A DNA stretch of 64,000 nucleotides from contig CANXME010001298.1 of NCBI GenBank assembly GCA_948144175.1, positions 186,001-250,000 of the forward strand, written 5' to 3'. The notes under the pieces were generated by a model. It worked only from the letters and a program-made list of their open reading frames with translations. It was not told where the DNA came from and ran no database searches. The translations under genes and the position numbers were made by a program. Shown piece by piece: positions 12,301 through 21,720 of the stretch. Position 1 is the first letter of the stretch. Each line of letters opens with the position of its first letter. Source of the DNA: Closterium sp. NIES-65. Taxonomy: Eukaryota; Streptophyta; Zygnematophyceae; Desmidiales; Closteriaceae.

Positions 12301-12320
12301 GCTTGACTGAATTTGCATGA
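162..12320 (+). CDS. PhoPQ-activated pathogenicity-related / AprA-like protein, 3' part of gene (8 exons)
   Basis: Eight exons (162-233, 576-737, 1247-1341, 2495-2582, 9194-9585, 9962-10033, 10804-10960, 12171-12320) read as one open frame of 395 codons ending in TGA, with matching phase at every junction. The product fits family PF10142 (Salmonella PqaA, Dictyostelium AprA), an alpha/beta-hydrolase-fold family. Visible marks in order are GVSKR with the presumed nucleophile Ser at visible residue 10, the block SYTDPYFFRKRLTMPKLL followed by NDEFF (presumed acid Asp, residue 102), NVDHM (presumed His, residue 131), a Ser/Thr/Pro/Ala-rich linker, then RRDFR and GYRALFIEV near the C-terminus. 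AprA is a secreted proliferation repressor; whether this protein is secreted cannot be seen because the N-terminal part lies left of the window. The substrate is unknown. The intron 2583-9193 holds a Copia fossil, and another Copia begins 18 bp after the stop. A diverged copy lies in inverted orientation at 60540-63459. The family call is firm from motif order; exact splice sites are inferred. Confidence 0.85.
234..575 (+). other. Intron with 42-base T tract
   Basis: GC-AG intron. An uninterrupted T run fills 292-333. The rest is pyrimidine rich up to the CCCCACAG acceptor. Nothing else is recognised. Confidence 0.6.
576..737 (+). CDS. Exon, RVVAFISYGYDLINFQ segment
   Basis: Fifty-four codons lie between a CCCCACAG acceptor and a GTGAGAAG donor, phase 0 at both ends. 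The start RVVAF followed by YDLINF matches the strand and loop after the nucleophile helix in PF10142, where the family reads near RVVAIIPIVIDVLN. The rest encodes a hydrophobic and helical stretch ending LRHIL. Confidence 0.85.
738..1246 (+). other. Intron with purine-rich 11-bp repeats, then C-rich acceptor tract
   Basis: From 757 to about 815 the unit AGAGAGGGTT or AGAGAGGGAT repeats about five times. The last 110 bases are almost pure pyrimidine leading to CATAG. No gene is seen. Confidence 0.6.
1247..1341 (+). CDS. Exon with DPYFFRKRLTMPKLL and NDEFF (presumed acid residue)
   Basis: Ninety-five bases after a long C-rich tract and TAG, ending before GTGAGT. It encodes the most conserved block of the family (D-P-Y-x-x-R-x-R-L-T-M-P-K) and the NDEFF loop with the presumed catalytic Asp. 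It ends in phase 2 (TC), completed by G of the next exon to give Ser. A 23-bp copy of its 3' end plus donor recurs at 1484-1506. Confidence 0.88.
1342..2494 (+). repeat. Intron with repeats of the splice-donor junction
   Basis: Copies of the exon end plus donor (core GACTCGTGAGTGC) recur around 1362-1380, 1484-1506 and 1543-1556, with related GGATGACTC units at 1430-1480 and again at 2085-2115. Between about 1560 and 2080 lies an unrelated AT-richer stretch that separates the two groups of units and may be an insertion; no termini could be defined. Confidence 0.55.
2495..2582 (+). CDS. Exon with YFYYNGLPPPTLLKFVANVDHM (presumed His)
   Basis: Eighty-eight bases follow GGCAG; the first G completes a Ser codon. 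The sequence matches the family stretch where a short tyrosine-rich helix leads to L-P-G-P-K-x-L-R-Y-V-P-N-x-x-H, with N-V-D-H here. It ends at TAT TGG before GTACGC. Copies of that donor junction form the minisatellite that follows. Confidence 0.85.
2583..2785 (+). repeat. Donor-anchored minisatellite, about 35-40 bp units
   Basis: The array starts at the splice donor after exon 2495-2582. Units read near GGGTACGCCCTTACCCTCC, then AACCCTCTTCTGTCTCAGT, about five times. One further unit lies at 8656-8695, on the far side of element A, so the element sits inside the array. Confidence 0.75.
4807..5574. mobile_element. hAT-like MITE (768 bp) nested in element A
   Basis: The ends are inverted repeats TAGACATGAGCA and TAGATATGAGCA, flanked by the perfect 8-bp target duplication GTGGGAGC (4799-4806 and 5575-5582). 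Subterminal regions are full of GAACCG/CGGTTC and AGTTCGAA motifs, typical of hAT transposase binding regions. No transposase frame is present, so it is non-autonomous. Confidence 0.85.
7119..7480 (-). repeat. Two tandem arrays in the leader of element A
   Basis: From 7165 to 7300 a unit near GAGAATTGTAAGGTGGGGTT (then TACGAAG) repeats about four times. From 7308 to 7475 a unit of about 32 bp with GGGCGACAGGCGGCAGCCCG repeats about five times. They lie between the primer site and Gag. Confidence 0.7.
7706..7717 (-). promoter_or_regulatory. tRNA-iMet primer-binding site of element A
   Basis: Minus strand reads TGGTATCAGAGC, the standard initiator-Met primer site of Copia elements, directly next to the LTR end. 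Confidence 0.85.
7718..8650 (-). repeat. LTR of element A, split by a MITE
   Basis: On the plus strand the LTR begins TGTGAGAACTTCAGC next to the primer site and ends ACACTAACA at 8650, giving TG...CA ends. Without the MITE and its target duplication the LTR is about 290 bp. Confidence 0.6.
7839..8475. mobile_element. hAT-like MITE (637 bp) nested in the LTR of element A
   Basis: The ends are inverted repeats of 18 bp, CTTAGTTGCGAAAGACGC and its complement, flanked by the 8-bp duplication TTGGGTGC (7831-7838 and 8476-8483). Both subterminal regions repeat GGACGC/GCGTCC. A run of 25 C lies at 8283-8307. No transposase is seen. Confidence 0.85.
8651..9193 (+). other. Distal part of the interrupted intron
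   Basis: It begins with one donor-type minisatellite unit (8656-8695), then a candidate microexon ATGTCACAGTGG (8738-8749) between CATTCAG and GTAAGG, in phase with both neighbours. The remainder is pyrimidine-rich up to the acceptor at 9193. Confidence 0.45.
9194..9585 (+). CDS. Exon: low-complexity linker and start of C-terminal domain
   Basis: The exon follows CTTTCAG and is 392 bp long, phase 0 to phase 2. It starts AYDAAISFLSSLLHVNSS, then runs through about 75 residues rich in Ser, Thr, Pro and Ala. It ends with the ordered segment VDWPQLRWQFDW and DRKPLAVRAW, which resembles the C-terminal beta-rich part of PF10142 (family: K-P-x-x-V-x-x-W). The inverted copy has the same exon 12 bp shorter and in frame, which supports the boundaries. 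A 12-bp in-phase microexon at 8738-8749 could precede it. Confidence 0.8.
9586..9961 (+). other. Intron, nothing recognised
   Basis: Purine-rich first half, AT-rich second half with a conventional GATGCAG acceptor. No gene or element termini seen. Confidence 0.5.
9962..10033 (+). CDS. Exon with RRDFR motif
   Basis: Seventy-two bases between GATGCAG and GTGAGTG. The first G completes Trp, then come TGRTRPGSKRRDFRFIVKQG and LTG. RDFR is a hallmark of PF10142 after the K-P-x-x-V-x-x-W strand. The minus copy has an exon of the same length with 5 differences. Parts of this exon recur at 10241-10270 and 10539-10567. Confidence 0.82.
10034..10803 (+). repeat. Intron with donor-anchored minisatellites and exon-tail copies
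   Basis: From the donor onward a unit near GTGAGTGCGGTGCAGGGGAG (then GTGGTGGGGTG) of 27-34 bp repeats about five times to 10195. A second array of about 32-bp units, GTGAGTGCAGGGGAGGGAAA plus GGTGGTAGGGTG, runs from 10302 to 10435. Copies of the 3' end of the preceding exon lie at 10241-10270 and 10539-10567. Confidence 0.75.
10241..10270 (+). other. Exon-like 30-bp copy of the RRDFR exon tail
   Basis: Sequence after CTCTTCAG repeats FIVKQGLTG from the upstream exon and is followed by GTGAGT. Its length and phase (one base in, two bases out) would add ten residues in frame if included. It could be an alternative exon or just a by-product of repeat growth; without transcripts neither can be chosen. 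Confidence 0.45.
10804..10960 (+). CDS. Exon, TVPFKSAPGSYTAKFGTLCV segment
   Basis: The exon runs from after CTCGCCAG to AAG before GTGAGT. One base completes the Cys codon begun in the 72-bp exon, then 52 codons stay open to DIPK. The inverted copy has the same exon one codon shorter (61790-61943), with most residues the same. This segment shows less family resemblance than the flanking exons. Confidence 0.8.
10961..12170 (+). other. Large AT-rich intron with possible TIR element
   Basis: The intron holds a stretch from about 11080 to 11845 with inverted ends near AGGGCATGTTACATTTTT and AGGGCGTATTACATTTTC and internal GTCCG/CGGAC motifs, suggesting a MITE. No matching target duplication was found. 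A unit with TTTTTTGCACTCAATAACG occurs twice at 11260-11335. Confidence 0.35.
12171..12320 (+). CDS. Last exon, C-terminus GYRALFIEVDFEHGPYHKPF to TGA
   Basis: This exon follows TTGTGCACAG, phase 0, and has 49 codons and TGA. G-Y-R-A-L-F-I-E-V corresponds to the family ending G-W-x-A-F-F-V-E. The next stretch, F-V-L-T-T-E-S-M and P-x-x-F-P-F-x-x-C-N-x-x-x-C, matches the usual F-T-T-E-V and P-F-x-x-C pattern. It differs from the minus copy at 6 of 150 bases by eye. Confidence 0.87.
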   Translation: MGYRALFIEVDFEHGPYHKPFVLTTESMIAPNTFPFAPCNTTACLTEFA

Positions 12321-12338
12321 CTTTGCTATCAGGTTTTT

Positions 12339-12481
12339 TGTCAAACTATGTTTGTACATTTAGATATGCTATAGTGAGTTGGATGTTAGGGGGTACAAAA
12401 CTTTCTCGACACTTCGTTGTATCCCTCCCTTTGACCTAGAATCACCATTCTCTCGTTGCTCAAGCAAGTAGGTTCTTAAGA
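12339..12481 (+). repeat. 5' LTR of element B
   Basis: Begins TGTCAAACTATGTTTG and is followed directly by TGGTATCAC, the primer site. Paired with 19780-19923. Confidence 0.88.
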
Positions 12482-13094
12482 TGGTATCACTAGTACGTAG
12501 GTCAGTTCCTAGCCTAGCCCCGAATCGCCCCGCCCCTTAGCACGTCGTGCCGCGTCCCCTTAGCATGCCGCGCCCTGTCCGTTCGCAGGCCCCGCACATA
12601 GCCTGCCCCGTCGTCACGCTCCTTACCCGCCCACGCCCCACCCTGCCCCTTACCCTCGCGCGCAACCCGCGCTCCCCCACTAGCTCGCACAGTCGGACGC
12701 GCGCGCAGCCACCCATACGCAGCAGCGCACGCGCACGCGGGTGCACGTGCGCCAGCAGTACGAATAGCAGCCACGCACTGCAGCTGCCGTCCGCACGCAC
12801 GCTCGCCACCCGCGCACAGCAGCGTCAACACGCGCAACAGCAGCCGCACGCGTTGTAGCAGCCGCACGCGCTGCAGCAGCCGCGAGCACGCACGTCACTG
12901 CACGCGTGCGAGCAGCAGCCTCCCGCGCACGGAACAGCCATTGCACGCACGGCTTCAGCAGCAGCTGCACTCTCCTCTGCGGCCACTCGCACGCACGCCC
13001 TGCAGCAGCCGCAGCCACGCGCGTGCAGCGCCAGCAAGCGCAGCACCTGCCTCCGCATCTACAGCGAGCGCAGCAGCTGCAGCCCGTGCTCCAG

Positions 13095-13290
13095 AATCCG
13101 TTTCTAACCACTACTATCCGCCCCTACCAGCTCCTCACCACTCCTATCCGCCTCTACCCGCTCCTCACCGCTCCTCACCGCTCCTAACCGCTCATACCCG
13201 CCTCTAACCGCTCATCACCGCTCCTAACCGCTCTCGACCGCACTCCACCGCTTTGAAGCGTACATGACCGCTCCCCACCGCACTCAAACG
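13095..13290 (+). repeat. Short tandem array in leader of element B
   Basis: Units near CTCCTCACCG / CTCCTAACCG repeat many times with drift before the Gag start. Non-coding leader. Confidence 0.65.
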
Positions 13291-16200
13291 CACCCACCCA
13301 CACCTTTCTGCACGTGCAGCACCTTCCTACCGCCTACTGCCACTGGCTTTCCACTCACAGCGGCTGGCGGCCGCAGTACCCTCTACTAGCGTGACCTAGG
13401 CTCGACCCTCTGACTTCATTTGTCCCTCGCCTCGCTCGAATCTCAATTAGCACTTAGGCCTCGCTCGTTACTCGTTTCGGCTCGTCCTAGCCTCGCCACT
13501 CTGGCTTAGGTCGCTCCTAGCTCAGGCTGTTCCTCGCTTTGTCTCTTCGGGCACCGTACGCCTCACTTGTTTCTAGCTCCGGCCCCTTCTAGCCCTGTGC
13601 TTCTAGGCCGGTAGTTCCGTCGTTATGGCGGCCCCTGGTGTACTGCGCTTTGATGCTGAGGGTAGAGCCCTAGAGTTCCCCTCCTGGCTCATCCGTGCCG
13701 AGCGGTTTCTCAAGAGCCAGCGCCAGGACAATGATACGCTCTGGGCGCACGCTTCCGGTGACCTGCCTGAGCCTCCGTCCCCTCTTGACCTTGGTGCTGA
13801 GCCTGACGAGGCGGCCCAGGCGCGCCTGATAAAGCTCGTACCGCTCGTTCAGTGTGGCAGTCGCATGACGCTGCGGCATGCATTGCCCTCTCCAGCCTTC
13901 TCCCTGAGACTGAGGAGGCTCACTTCTCTCAGGTTCGATTTGCCAAGGACCTGCTCACTGCCATTAAGACACGTTACTCCACTCCCACCTCCGCCTCTCT
14001 TGGTCGCCTGTTTCTGCCGTTTCTCTTTCCTGACTTATGCTCGTTTGACCGCGCTGCTGATCTTATCACCCACCTGAGCTCGCTAGACGTGAGCTAGCGT
14101 GCTGCTTGTACCGAGGCTCAGCTTGCACTGCTCCCCCCGCCCATGGCGATCACTATTCACTTTATCGCCACTAGCCTCCCTGACCGCCTTGCACCTGTTC
14201 GTGACGAGCTTCTTCGGAAGCACTGTAGTGAGCTCTCCATCGATGTCCTTGAGACCGCTCTCAAGGACATCGAGAGCAATATCCGCTCCGTTGCCTCCGC
14301 ATCTGGCGCTGTAGTTCCCCCGCTCTTTCAGGGGTGCACTGTCCCACAGCTTTCCACCTTCACTGCTTCTCTTGCCTCTACTGCGTCTCCTTCTCTTTTG
14401 GAGACTGCGGCCGTGTCCACCGCGGGTGGACGGTCCAGGGGTAAGGGAGGTAAGAGAGAGGGGAAGGGTGGTGGTGGTGGTGGTGGTGGCGGAGGTGCCG
14501 GAGGCTCTGGTGACACTAGTGCGTCTGGTGGAGGCAACACTGGGAGCGGCCCTGCGCCTGCCGGCCTGACGGGAGGGGGTGCTGGTGCGGTTACGTGGTA
14601 CACGGCACAGCGGCGGCAGCAGTCCCAGCAGCAGCAGCCACAGTCAGGACAGCCGTAGCAGCAGGGACAGCCGCAGCAGCAGGTTCAGCGGCAGGTGCAG
14701 CAGGAGCCTCAGCAGTGGGGACCCGGTGGACTAGGGAGCGCTGGTCGTGGCGGTGGTCCGCCCAGCTCGGCGTTGCGTGGTGTAACTCCGCCTCCCTGCC
14801 CGTACGTGGTTCAGTCAGGCGGTCGTGCGGGTTCTCGCTATGGCCGTTTCCACGCTTCGGGTCAGTGCTTTGCGCAGCTTACTGACCGCGTCCGCGCACA
14901 GTTCGGCCTTGGCCTTGCTCCTGACTGGTCCCCGCTTGCTCGCTCTTGTGGACTTGCTTTGTGGGACTTTTCTGCGGCAGAGTTAGTTGATGCTTTAGAC
15001 TCTGTTTCTGTGATGTATGCTGATGTTGATTATAGTGTTGCTGGATCTATTTGCTCGCGTGTTCGTAGTTTAGGTTCTTTACATGTTGCTAGTGTAGATC
15101 TTTGTCTCTCTAGTCTAGGTGCTTGTGTTTCCGCACTAGGTGCTTGTGTAGCTACCAGCCCAGGTGCACCTACGGCTGAGGCGTCGCTGTCCTTCACGCT
15201 GGACTCTGGCGCATCGCAGTGCTTCTTCCGTGGCCACACGACTCTCACACCGCTTCTTGCTCCGGTTCCGGTTGCACTAGCTGATCCTACTTCAGGACCA
15301 GCGGTTGCATGCAGCTCTACCACCCTCCCATGCCCGGTTGTCCCCTCTGGTTTCCTTAGAGGTCTCCATATCCCCTCGTTCACTCGGAACTTGGTGGGTG
15401 TTGGATACCTCTAGGATAGGGGGATCACAGTTACCTTTCTGGGAGGCGGGAGGACTGCAGTCCGCACGGACGCTGCCACCGGTGTCGTTCTTGCCACGTT
15501 TACCAGAGAGTCTTGCTCCGGTCTCTACATTCTGCACACTGAGCGCTTCTAGGTAGCTGCGTCCCCTCAGGTTGTTGTGTCCCCTCAGGTTGCGGTGTCT
15601 GGCCAGGTGGCTATGTCCGGTCTGGTTGCTGCGTCTTACTCTTGTCGGTCATTCTCTCACCCGACAGTCTTGTGGCACCACCGTCTTGGTCACCCGTCTC
15701 TCCCACGCCTCCGCAGCATGGCTAGCCAGCGTCTTGTCTCAGGTCTCCCGCGCGTCTCTGCGTCGCTCCCTCCTTCGCCTACGCCGTTGTGCACTCCTTG
15801 CGTCGAGGGTCGGCTGCGCGCAACTCCTCACTCCTCCTCCCTTCGTCCGGCCACTGCACCTTTCTAGACTCTCCACTTGGACGTCTGGGGCCCCGCCCCT
15901 CGCCCTGGGCCCGAGAGGGAGAGCTTTTTTCTAGTGGTCGTTGACGACTACTCCCACTACACCACCATGTTCCCTCAAGTGAAGAAGTCCGACGTAACTT
16001 CTACGCTGATCTGGTGGTTGCTGGCCACCGAGACCACACGTGGCCATCGTGCTAGTTGTCTTCACTCCGACCGTGGGGGCGAGTTTCGCTCTGGCATTCT
16101 TCGCGGATTCTGTAGCGAGCAGGGCATCACCCAGTCTTGGACGCTTCCAGAGTCCCCACAGCAGAATGGGGTTGCTAAGCACCGCATAGGCTTGGTCATG

Positions 16201-17277
16201 GTGATTGCCCGTACCTCCATGATCCATGCCCGTGCGCCCCATTTTCTTTGGCCCTACGCGGTTCGCTACGCCGCCCACCAACTGAATCTCTGGCCTCGTG
16301 TCTCTCGGCCAAGGGCTTCACCGACCAGTCTTTGGACCGGGTCCCCTGGTGTCGCGTCGGATTTTCGAGTTTGGGGCTGCCTTGCGCTTGTCCGCGACAT
16401 CTCTGCGGACAAGCTCTCGACTCGTGCCATCCCTTGTATCTTCCTTAGTTTCCCGGTGGACTCCTCTGACTACACCTTTTACCACCCGCCCCTCCACCGG
16501 TTCCTTGACTCTCGTGACGTCCGGTTTAACGAGTCCGTGTCCTACTACACCCGGTACCCCTGTCAAGGTCTCCCAGTTCCCCCCCCCTCCCCTTTTTCTC
16601 GCCCCCTCTCCTCTTCCTGCTCTCGCTCCTCCGGTACCCCCGCCCCCCCCCTGGTCCCGCCCTGTCAGGTGTGTCCCACGCTACCCCTCTACCCTCGGTT
16701 GCGCGTCAGGTAGCGTCTCCGCAGTCATCCTCACAATCCCCTCAGCAGCCTTCGGCACTTCCGCGACATGTTACTGTGGACTCCGGGGGTGCTGGAGCTG
16801 GAGGTGCTGGCGCTGGAGGTGCTGGTTCCGGGGGTGCTGGTGTTGGGGGCACGAATGCTGGGGGTGCTAGTTCTGAGGGTGGTGGAGCTGAGGGTGTTGG
16901 TGGTGGAGGTACTAGTTTTGAGGGTGCTGGAGCTGAGGCTACTGGCGCTGGAGGTGCTCGTTCTTGAGGTACTCTTATTGGAGGTGCTGGCACTGGCGGT
17001 GCTAGTTCTGGGGGTGCTCGTCCTGGGGACATTAGTTCTAGGGGTGCTGGAGCTGGAGGTGATAGTTCTTAGGAGACTGGAGCTGGAGGCACTGTTACTG
17101 TAGCGCCTACCCCACCTCTCCACCGCTACCCAACGAGTTTCCAGAGGCTTTGTCAGCTGGAGCGCGAGAAGCAGGAGCGGTTGGAGCAGGAGAGGCTGGG
17201 GCTGGAGCGGCAGTGGCAGGAGTTGCAGCAGCAGGCCCAGCAGCAGCAGCAGGAGCAGCGACGGCGGCACCAGCAGT

Positions 17278-17282
<5 letters not shown>

Positions 17283-17351
<69 letters not shown>
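17283..17351 (+). repeat. (CAG)23 tract in linker of element B
   Basis: An uninterrupted CAG run of about 23 units inside a longer imperfect CAG/GCA-rich zone (17220-17410), between the integrase and RT parts of element B. Confidence 0.9.
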
Positions 17352-17353
<2 letters not shown>

Positions 17354-19779
17354 CCAGCAGCGGCAGCAGCAACAGCAGCGGCATCAGCAGCAGTAGCCGC
17401 AGCAGTCGCAGCAGGCGCGTCCTTCCTCTCCTCCAGACCGCTCACTGTCTCCCCCAGTTTACGGTCCTACGTTCCCCCCCCTGGACTTTTCTGTAGCTGT
17501 CTTCTCTCCTCCTCAGTCACAGTCTCTACTCATGTTGTCCCGCATGACTGGACAGTGCGTTGTCCCGCTCGTGCACGTCCCTCGTCTCCTTTTGACGACC
17601 TCCGCACTGTCTTGCTTTGTTCGAGTCTTCGTCATTCTCCACCTCAGTCTGTTCTCCCGTCACCTGCTGAGTCGTCTCTTACAGCCTCCATGTCTACCCC
17701 TATCACTGACTACTACCGTGCCACCCGTCCTATTGTCACTCGTGTTCTCGCCTCTCTAGTCATGGACCCTCATGCCTCTCTGTCGTCTGTCTCAGCTCTT
17801 TCTGCCACTATCGCTGACTTTGCTGCCACTCGTCACCTTGACTACGCCACCCGTGTGGTAGCTGCCCGTCCTCTGTCCGCCGGGGGTGAGTCTGCCCTTG
17901 GCTGTGACGTCCTAGAGGACAGGCAGTTTGAGCTGGAGTTCTTGGCGGCCACTTCTCCCCATCTTTGTGCCATGCTGCTAGCTCTTGAGGGAGACCCCGA
18001 CGCCCTTGACATAGCGACTCCATGCACGTACCGTGAGGCAGTGTCAGGGTAGTGGGCTTCTCGGTGGATGGCGGCCATGGAGTCAGAGATGGTGTCTTGG
18101 AGATCCACAGGCACTTACGTCGACGCAGTTCCCCCACCTGGGGCGAACGTAGTCGACGGCATGTGGATTTTCAAGGTGAAGCGGCCGCCTGGATCGTTGC
18201 CTGTGTTCAAGGCGCGCTACGTGGCTAGAGGTTTTAGTCAGCGTGAGGGAGTTAAATTCTTCCAGACCTTCGCTCCGACCCCGAAGATGACGAATCTTCG
18301 GGTGTTACTACACGTTGCAGCATAGCAAGACTACGAGTTGCACTCCCTCGACTTCTCCACCGCCTTTCTCCAGGGCAGCCTGCACGAGGAGATCTGGTTG
18401 CGTCGTCTTCCTAGCTTCACTGGCACTTTCCCGCCTGGGACCCAGTGGAGCCTGAGGCAACCAGTCTACGGTCTCCGCCAGGCGCCCCGTGAGTGGCACG
18501 ACACGCTGCGCACTACTCTTGCTGCCCTCGGGTTTCGTCCTTCGTCCGCCGACCCGCCGCTGTTCGTTCGTTCTGGGCCCACACCCTTCTTCGTCCTTGT
18601 CTACGTCGATGACTTGGTCTTTGCTATAGTAGACAGGACTGCACTGGCTGAGGTGAAGTCCGAACTGCAGAAGAGACACACGTGCACTGACCTTGGTGAG
18701 CTGCGCTGCTACCTTGGCTTGTAGATCACCAGGGACAGAGCCGCTCGCACCATCATACTCACACAGTCACACATGGTGTGGCAGGTCCTTCAGCGGTTCG
18801 GGCTTCAGCACTCCACCACACAGCCCACTCCTATTGCCGTTGACCACAGACTCACCGGCCCTTTTCCCGATGAGCCTTTTGAGTCTAGTGGTCCCTACGC
18901 AGAGCTTGTGGGCTGCCTCATGTACTTGATGACTTGTACTCGTCCGGACCTCGCTTTTCCCCTCAGCGTCCTCTCCCACTTTGTTGCGACTGGGAGACAC
19001 CGTCCTGTTCACTGGACAGCTGATGTGAGGGTGGCGAAATATATGGTGACTACATCAGGCATGGGACTTGTGCTTGGAGGGACACAGCCAGTTGTACTAA
19101 CTGGTCACTGCGACTCTTCCTACGCTGACGACGTGGGGACTCAGAGATCCACTCAGGGCTACTGCTTCAGCTCGGGCGCTGGAGCTGTGTTGTGGAGGTC
19201 TACTCGGTCGTCTTCTGTGACTTCGTCTAGTGCTGAGGCAGAGATCAATGCCGGTGCCATGGCTGCGCAGGAGCTTCGTTGGTTGACTTTCTTGCTCACC
19301 GACCTTGGTGAGCGGCCGAGCTCTGCACTGACCTTGTTCACTGACAACAAGGCCATGATCCTCCGTTGTTGAGAGCCTCGACTGGAGAGCAGAGTGAAGC
19401 ACATCGACGTCAGGTACTTTCTCTTGCGAGAGTTGCAGTGACGTGGCCAGGCACGCTTGGACTTCGTGGCCTCAGAGGCCAACACTGCAGACATCTTCAC
19501 CAAGGCCCTTCCGTCTGGTGACCACCACAGGTTCTGTTTGCAGTTAAGTCTTGTTGACGTAGGCTCTTGGCTACAGTAGTCTTGTCTCTTGTTGCTTGAT
19601 GTTCTTCTATATATGTCTGCGAACTCTTGAACGGGCCTTATGGCTGCTTGTTTGTTCTCAGAATGTGTGGTGACTTCGTGATCCACCCTGAGCTTGCTGT
19701 GTTTTTTTTTCTTGACTGGTCTTGTGACCACATGCGTGTCATACCTGTTTTGATATCCCTCACTTAGCCTATGGGGGTG

Positions 19780-19923
19780 TGTCAAACTATGTTTGTAGAT
19801 TTAGATATGCTATAGTGAGTTGGATGTTAGGGGGTACGAAACTTTCTCGACACTTTGGTTGTATCCCTCCCTTCGACCTTGTATCACCATTCTCTCGCTA
19901 CTCAAGCAAGTAGGTTCTTAAGA
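19780..19923 (+). repeat. 3' LTR of element B
   Basis: Begins TGTCAAACTATGTTTG after the polypurine tract. TTTTT follows, as it precedes the 5' LTR. Confidence 0.88.
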
Positions 19924-21229
19924 TTTTTCCTTTTGTTGTGACAACCAATGTAAACAAACAATATGCACTCACCAATTTGGAAGATCCTCCCTTACCTCCT
20001 TTTTGCTGCAAAAGAAATCTCAGCAATTCCTAGACAGGTGATGAACACAAGTGTTCCATGTTAATTTCTTAGATGAGCGACCTACAATTAACGCATACTA
20101 CGTTCGAAGTAATGAAGTGTGACTACAAAATGAAGTTGGCTTGAGAGGCGGAGCAAGTCGGCTGGTCTGGCTAGCCGACTTCGGTAGAGCCGTCTTCAGC
20201 AGAGCCCGACTTCGGTGAAGCCTACTCTAGGGAAGCCGGCCACCACAAAGTCACCTTGGTGAACGGTGGATTTTGGCGGTCAACCTCGGTGACGCGCGAC
20301 ATGACGCCGACCTGCATCAAAGTCGGCGCCAACTGATCAGCCGCTTCTAGTCGACTGAATGACCTGGTCGACGATGTTCAACAGGGTGCGCAAATGTCAC
20401 CCAGGTGGTTTTGGTGAAATCGACCAACGTGGTAGCATCACGTGGTCAACGTGGTGCATCTGACGCAACCGTCGGCATGTGACGGCTTGCCATCGCACAA
20501 TGTGCGTCATGGTGCACAACGTGCTCAAACCGTCTGCTAGCACCTCGAAGTGAGAGCACGCATGTGCGCTATTGTCACATGCGGTTGCAACACTGGCAAG
20601 CCGCCTTGCTGCAGCATTGGCAAGCCACCTTGCTGCAGCATTGGCAAGCCACACGGGTGCGTTGCTGGCAGGTCGCCGACTTGCAGCGTTGGCAAGCCAT
20701 CTTCGAGCTGTGCTGGCACGCCGGCGACTTCCCGTGCTGGCAAGCCGCCCTCATACTGCACTGGAGGTCGATCTGCCTGCTTGCTAGATTGGTAGGTCCA
20801 GATTTAGTCACCATTGCTAGTCCTTTTGCCTCATTTTTCTCAACTTTCTCTAGTGAAACTTTTTCCAATTTTCCCTAAATGCGCAAGTAGAGAGAACACG
20901 AGCAAACGGTATGATCACTTGTACCACCCATGTTTTTTGACGTGGTCCAACTCCAGATGTAGAGAAGCCGACTTTGGCACAGCATGCCGAGGAGCATAGA
21001 GAGGCTGGCGACGACGAATGGGAGCTAACGCTAGGGGGAGGAATCCACCGACAGCGACGTGGTGGAGGTATCGGTTGACAAGCCTGAACTGGGACACTCA
21101 TCCCGCCCTAGAAAGGCTCTAGAATGGCTGAGCTACCACGCATGCATGCCGCTGACCTCCTACAGTACGCTGCAAGACGACGGGTAGGCCAACGTCGACC
21201 TGCCATAGCTCGACCCTGATATACACACC
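19924..21229 (+). other. Flank of element B and unassigned repeat-bearing DNA
   Basis: About 200 bp of AT-rich DNA continues the 3' flank of the host gene. From about 20585 to 20760 a unit of 29-33 bp with GCATTGGCAAGCCACCTTGC repeats about five times. No gene is recognised. The right end probably belongs to the degraded Copia whose RT remnant follows. Confidence 0.4.
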
Positions 21230-21720
21230 GAACTCAAGAGGTGATGGGATATTGCTACCGTGACGGTAAAGGAGGCGTTGGCGAGCTGGAAGGGCAAGGC
21301 TTTGAAGGCCGTCATGGACAAGGAGATACGGAGCCTTATCGCCAATGGCAAGTGGGAACTCGTTGAGTAGCCTCGCGATGTCAACGTCGTGAAGAATCGC
21401 TAGGTGCTGATGGCGAAGTACCATGTCGATAGCACGGTCGCTTGCGAGAAGGCACGCCTAGATGTGAAGGGCTTCACATAGGTGTACAACGTCAACTACG
21501 ACGAGACGTATGCACAAGCCAGGAGCTACGTCAAGCTGAGGATCTTCCTCATCATCGTCTTTGTCATCGACTTGCACCTGATGCAGCTTGACATGAAGAT
21601 CTCCTTCTTGCACAGCAAGCTTGACGAAGTGCTCTACATATACTAGCCCAACTATTACGACGCAATGACCGGCCGCGTGTGCAAGTTACGGAGCCGCTAG
21701 CCTTGTGCTTTCTCGTAAGC
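21230..21720 (+). mobile_element. Copia reverse-transcriptase fragment
   Basis: Remnants of the Copia RT amino half are readable: the entry segment with A-M-D-x-E-I-x-S-L-x-x-N-x-x-W, then the K-A-R-x-x-x-K-G-F segment and the region up to Q-L-D-M-K-x-x-F-L-H. It is badly decayed with many breaks and belongs to a lineage different from B-H. LTRs were not found. Confidence 0.7.

Larger units (their letters stand above)
12339..19923 (+). mobile_element. Element B: Ty1/Copia fossil just after the plus gene
   Basis: LTRs of 143-144 bp (12339-12481 and 19780-19923), a primer site at 12482, a polypurine tract GCCTATGGGGGTG before the 3' LTR, and TTTTT on both sides. Parts in order: leader (12490-13620), Gag (about 13625-14700), protease with LDSGA (about 15190), integrase (about 15650-16560), repeat-rich linker (about 16580-17480), RT (about 18060-18730) and RNase H (about 18880-19560). 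It is broken, with ten or more breaks. The two LTRs differ at about 10 positions by eye (about 7%). It begins 18 bp after the stop codon of the host gene. Confidence 0.9.

Noticed and set aside
16731-17445. Leu-, Ser- or Ala-rich minus-strand reading frames
   Set aside because: They are shadows of the CAG-rich and Gly/Ala-rich linker of element B.
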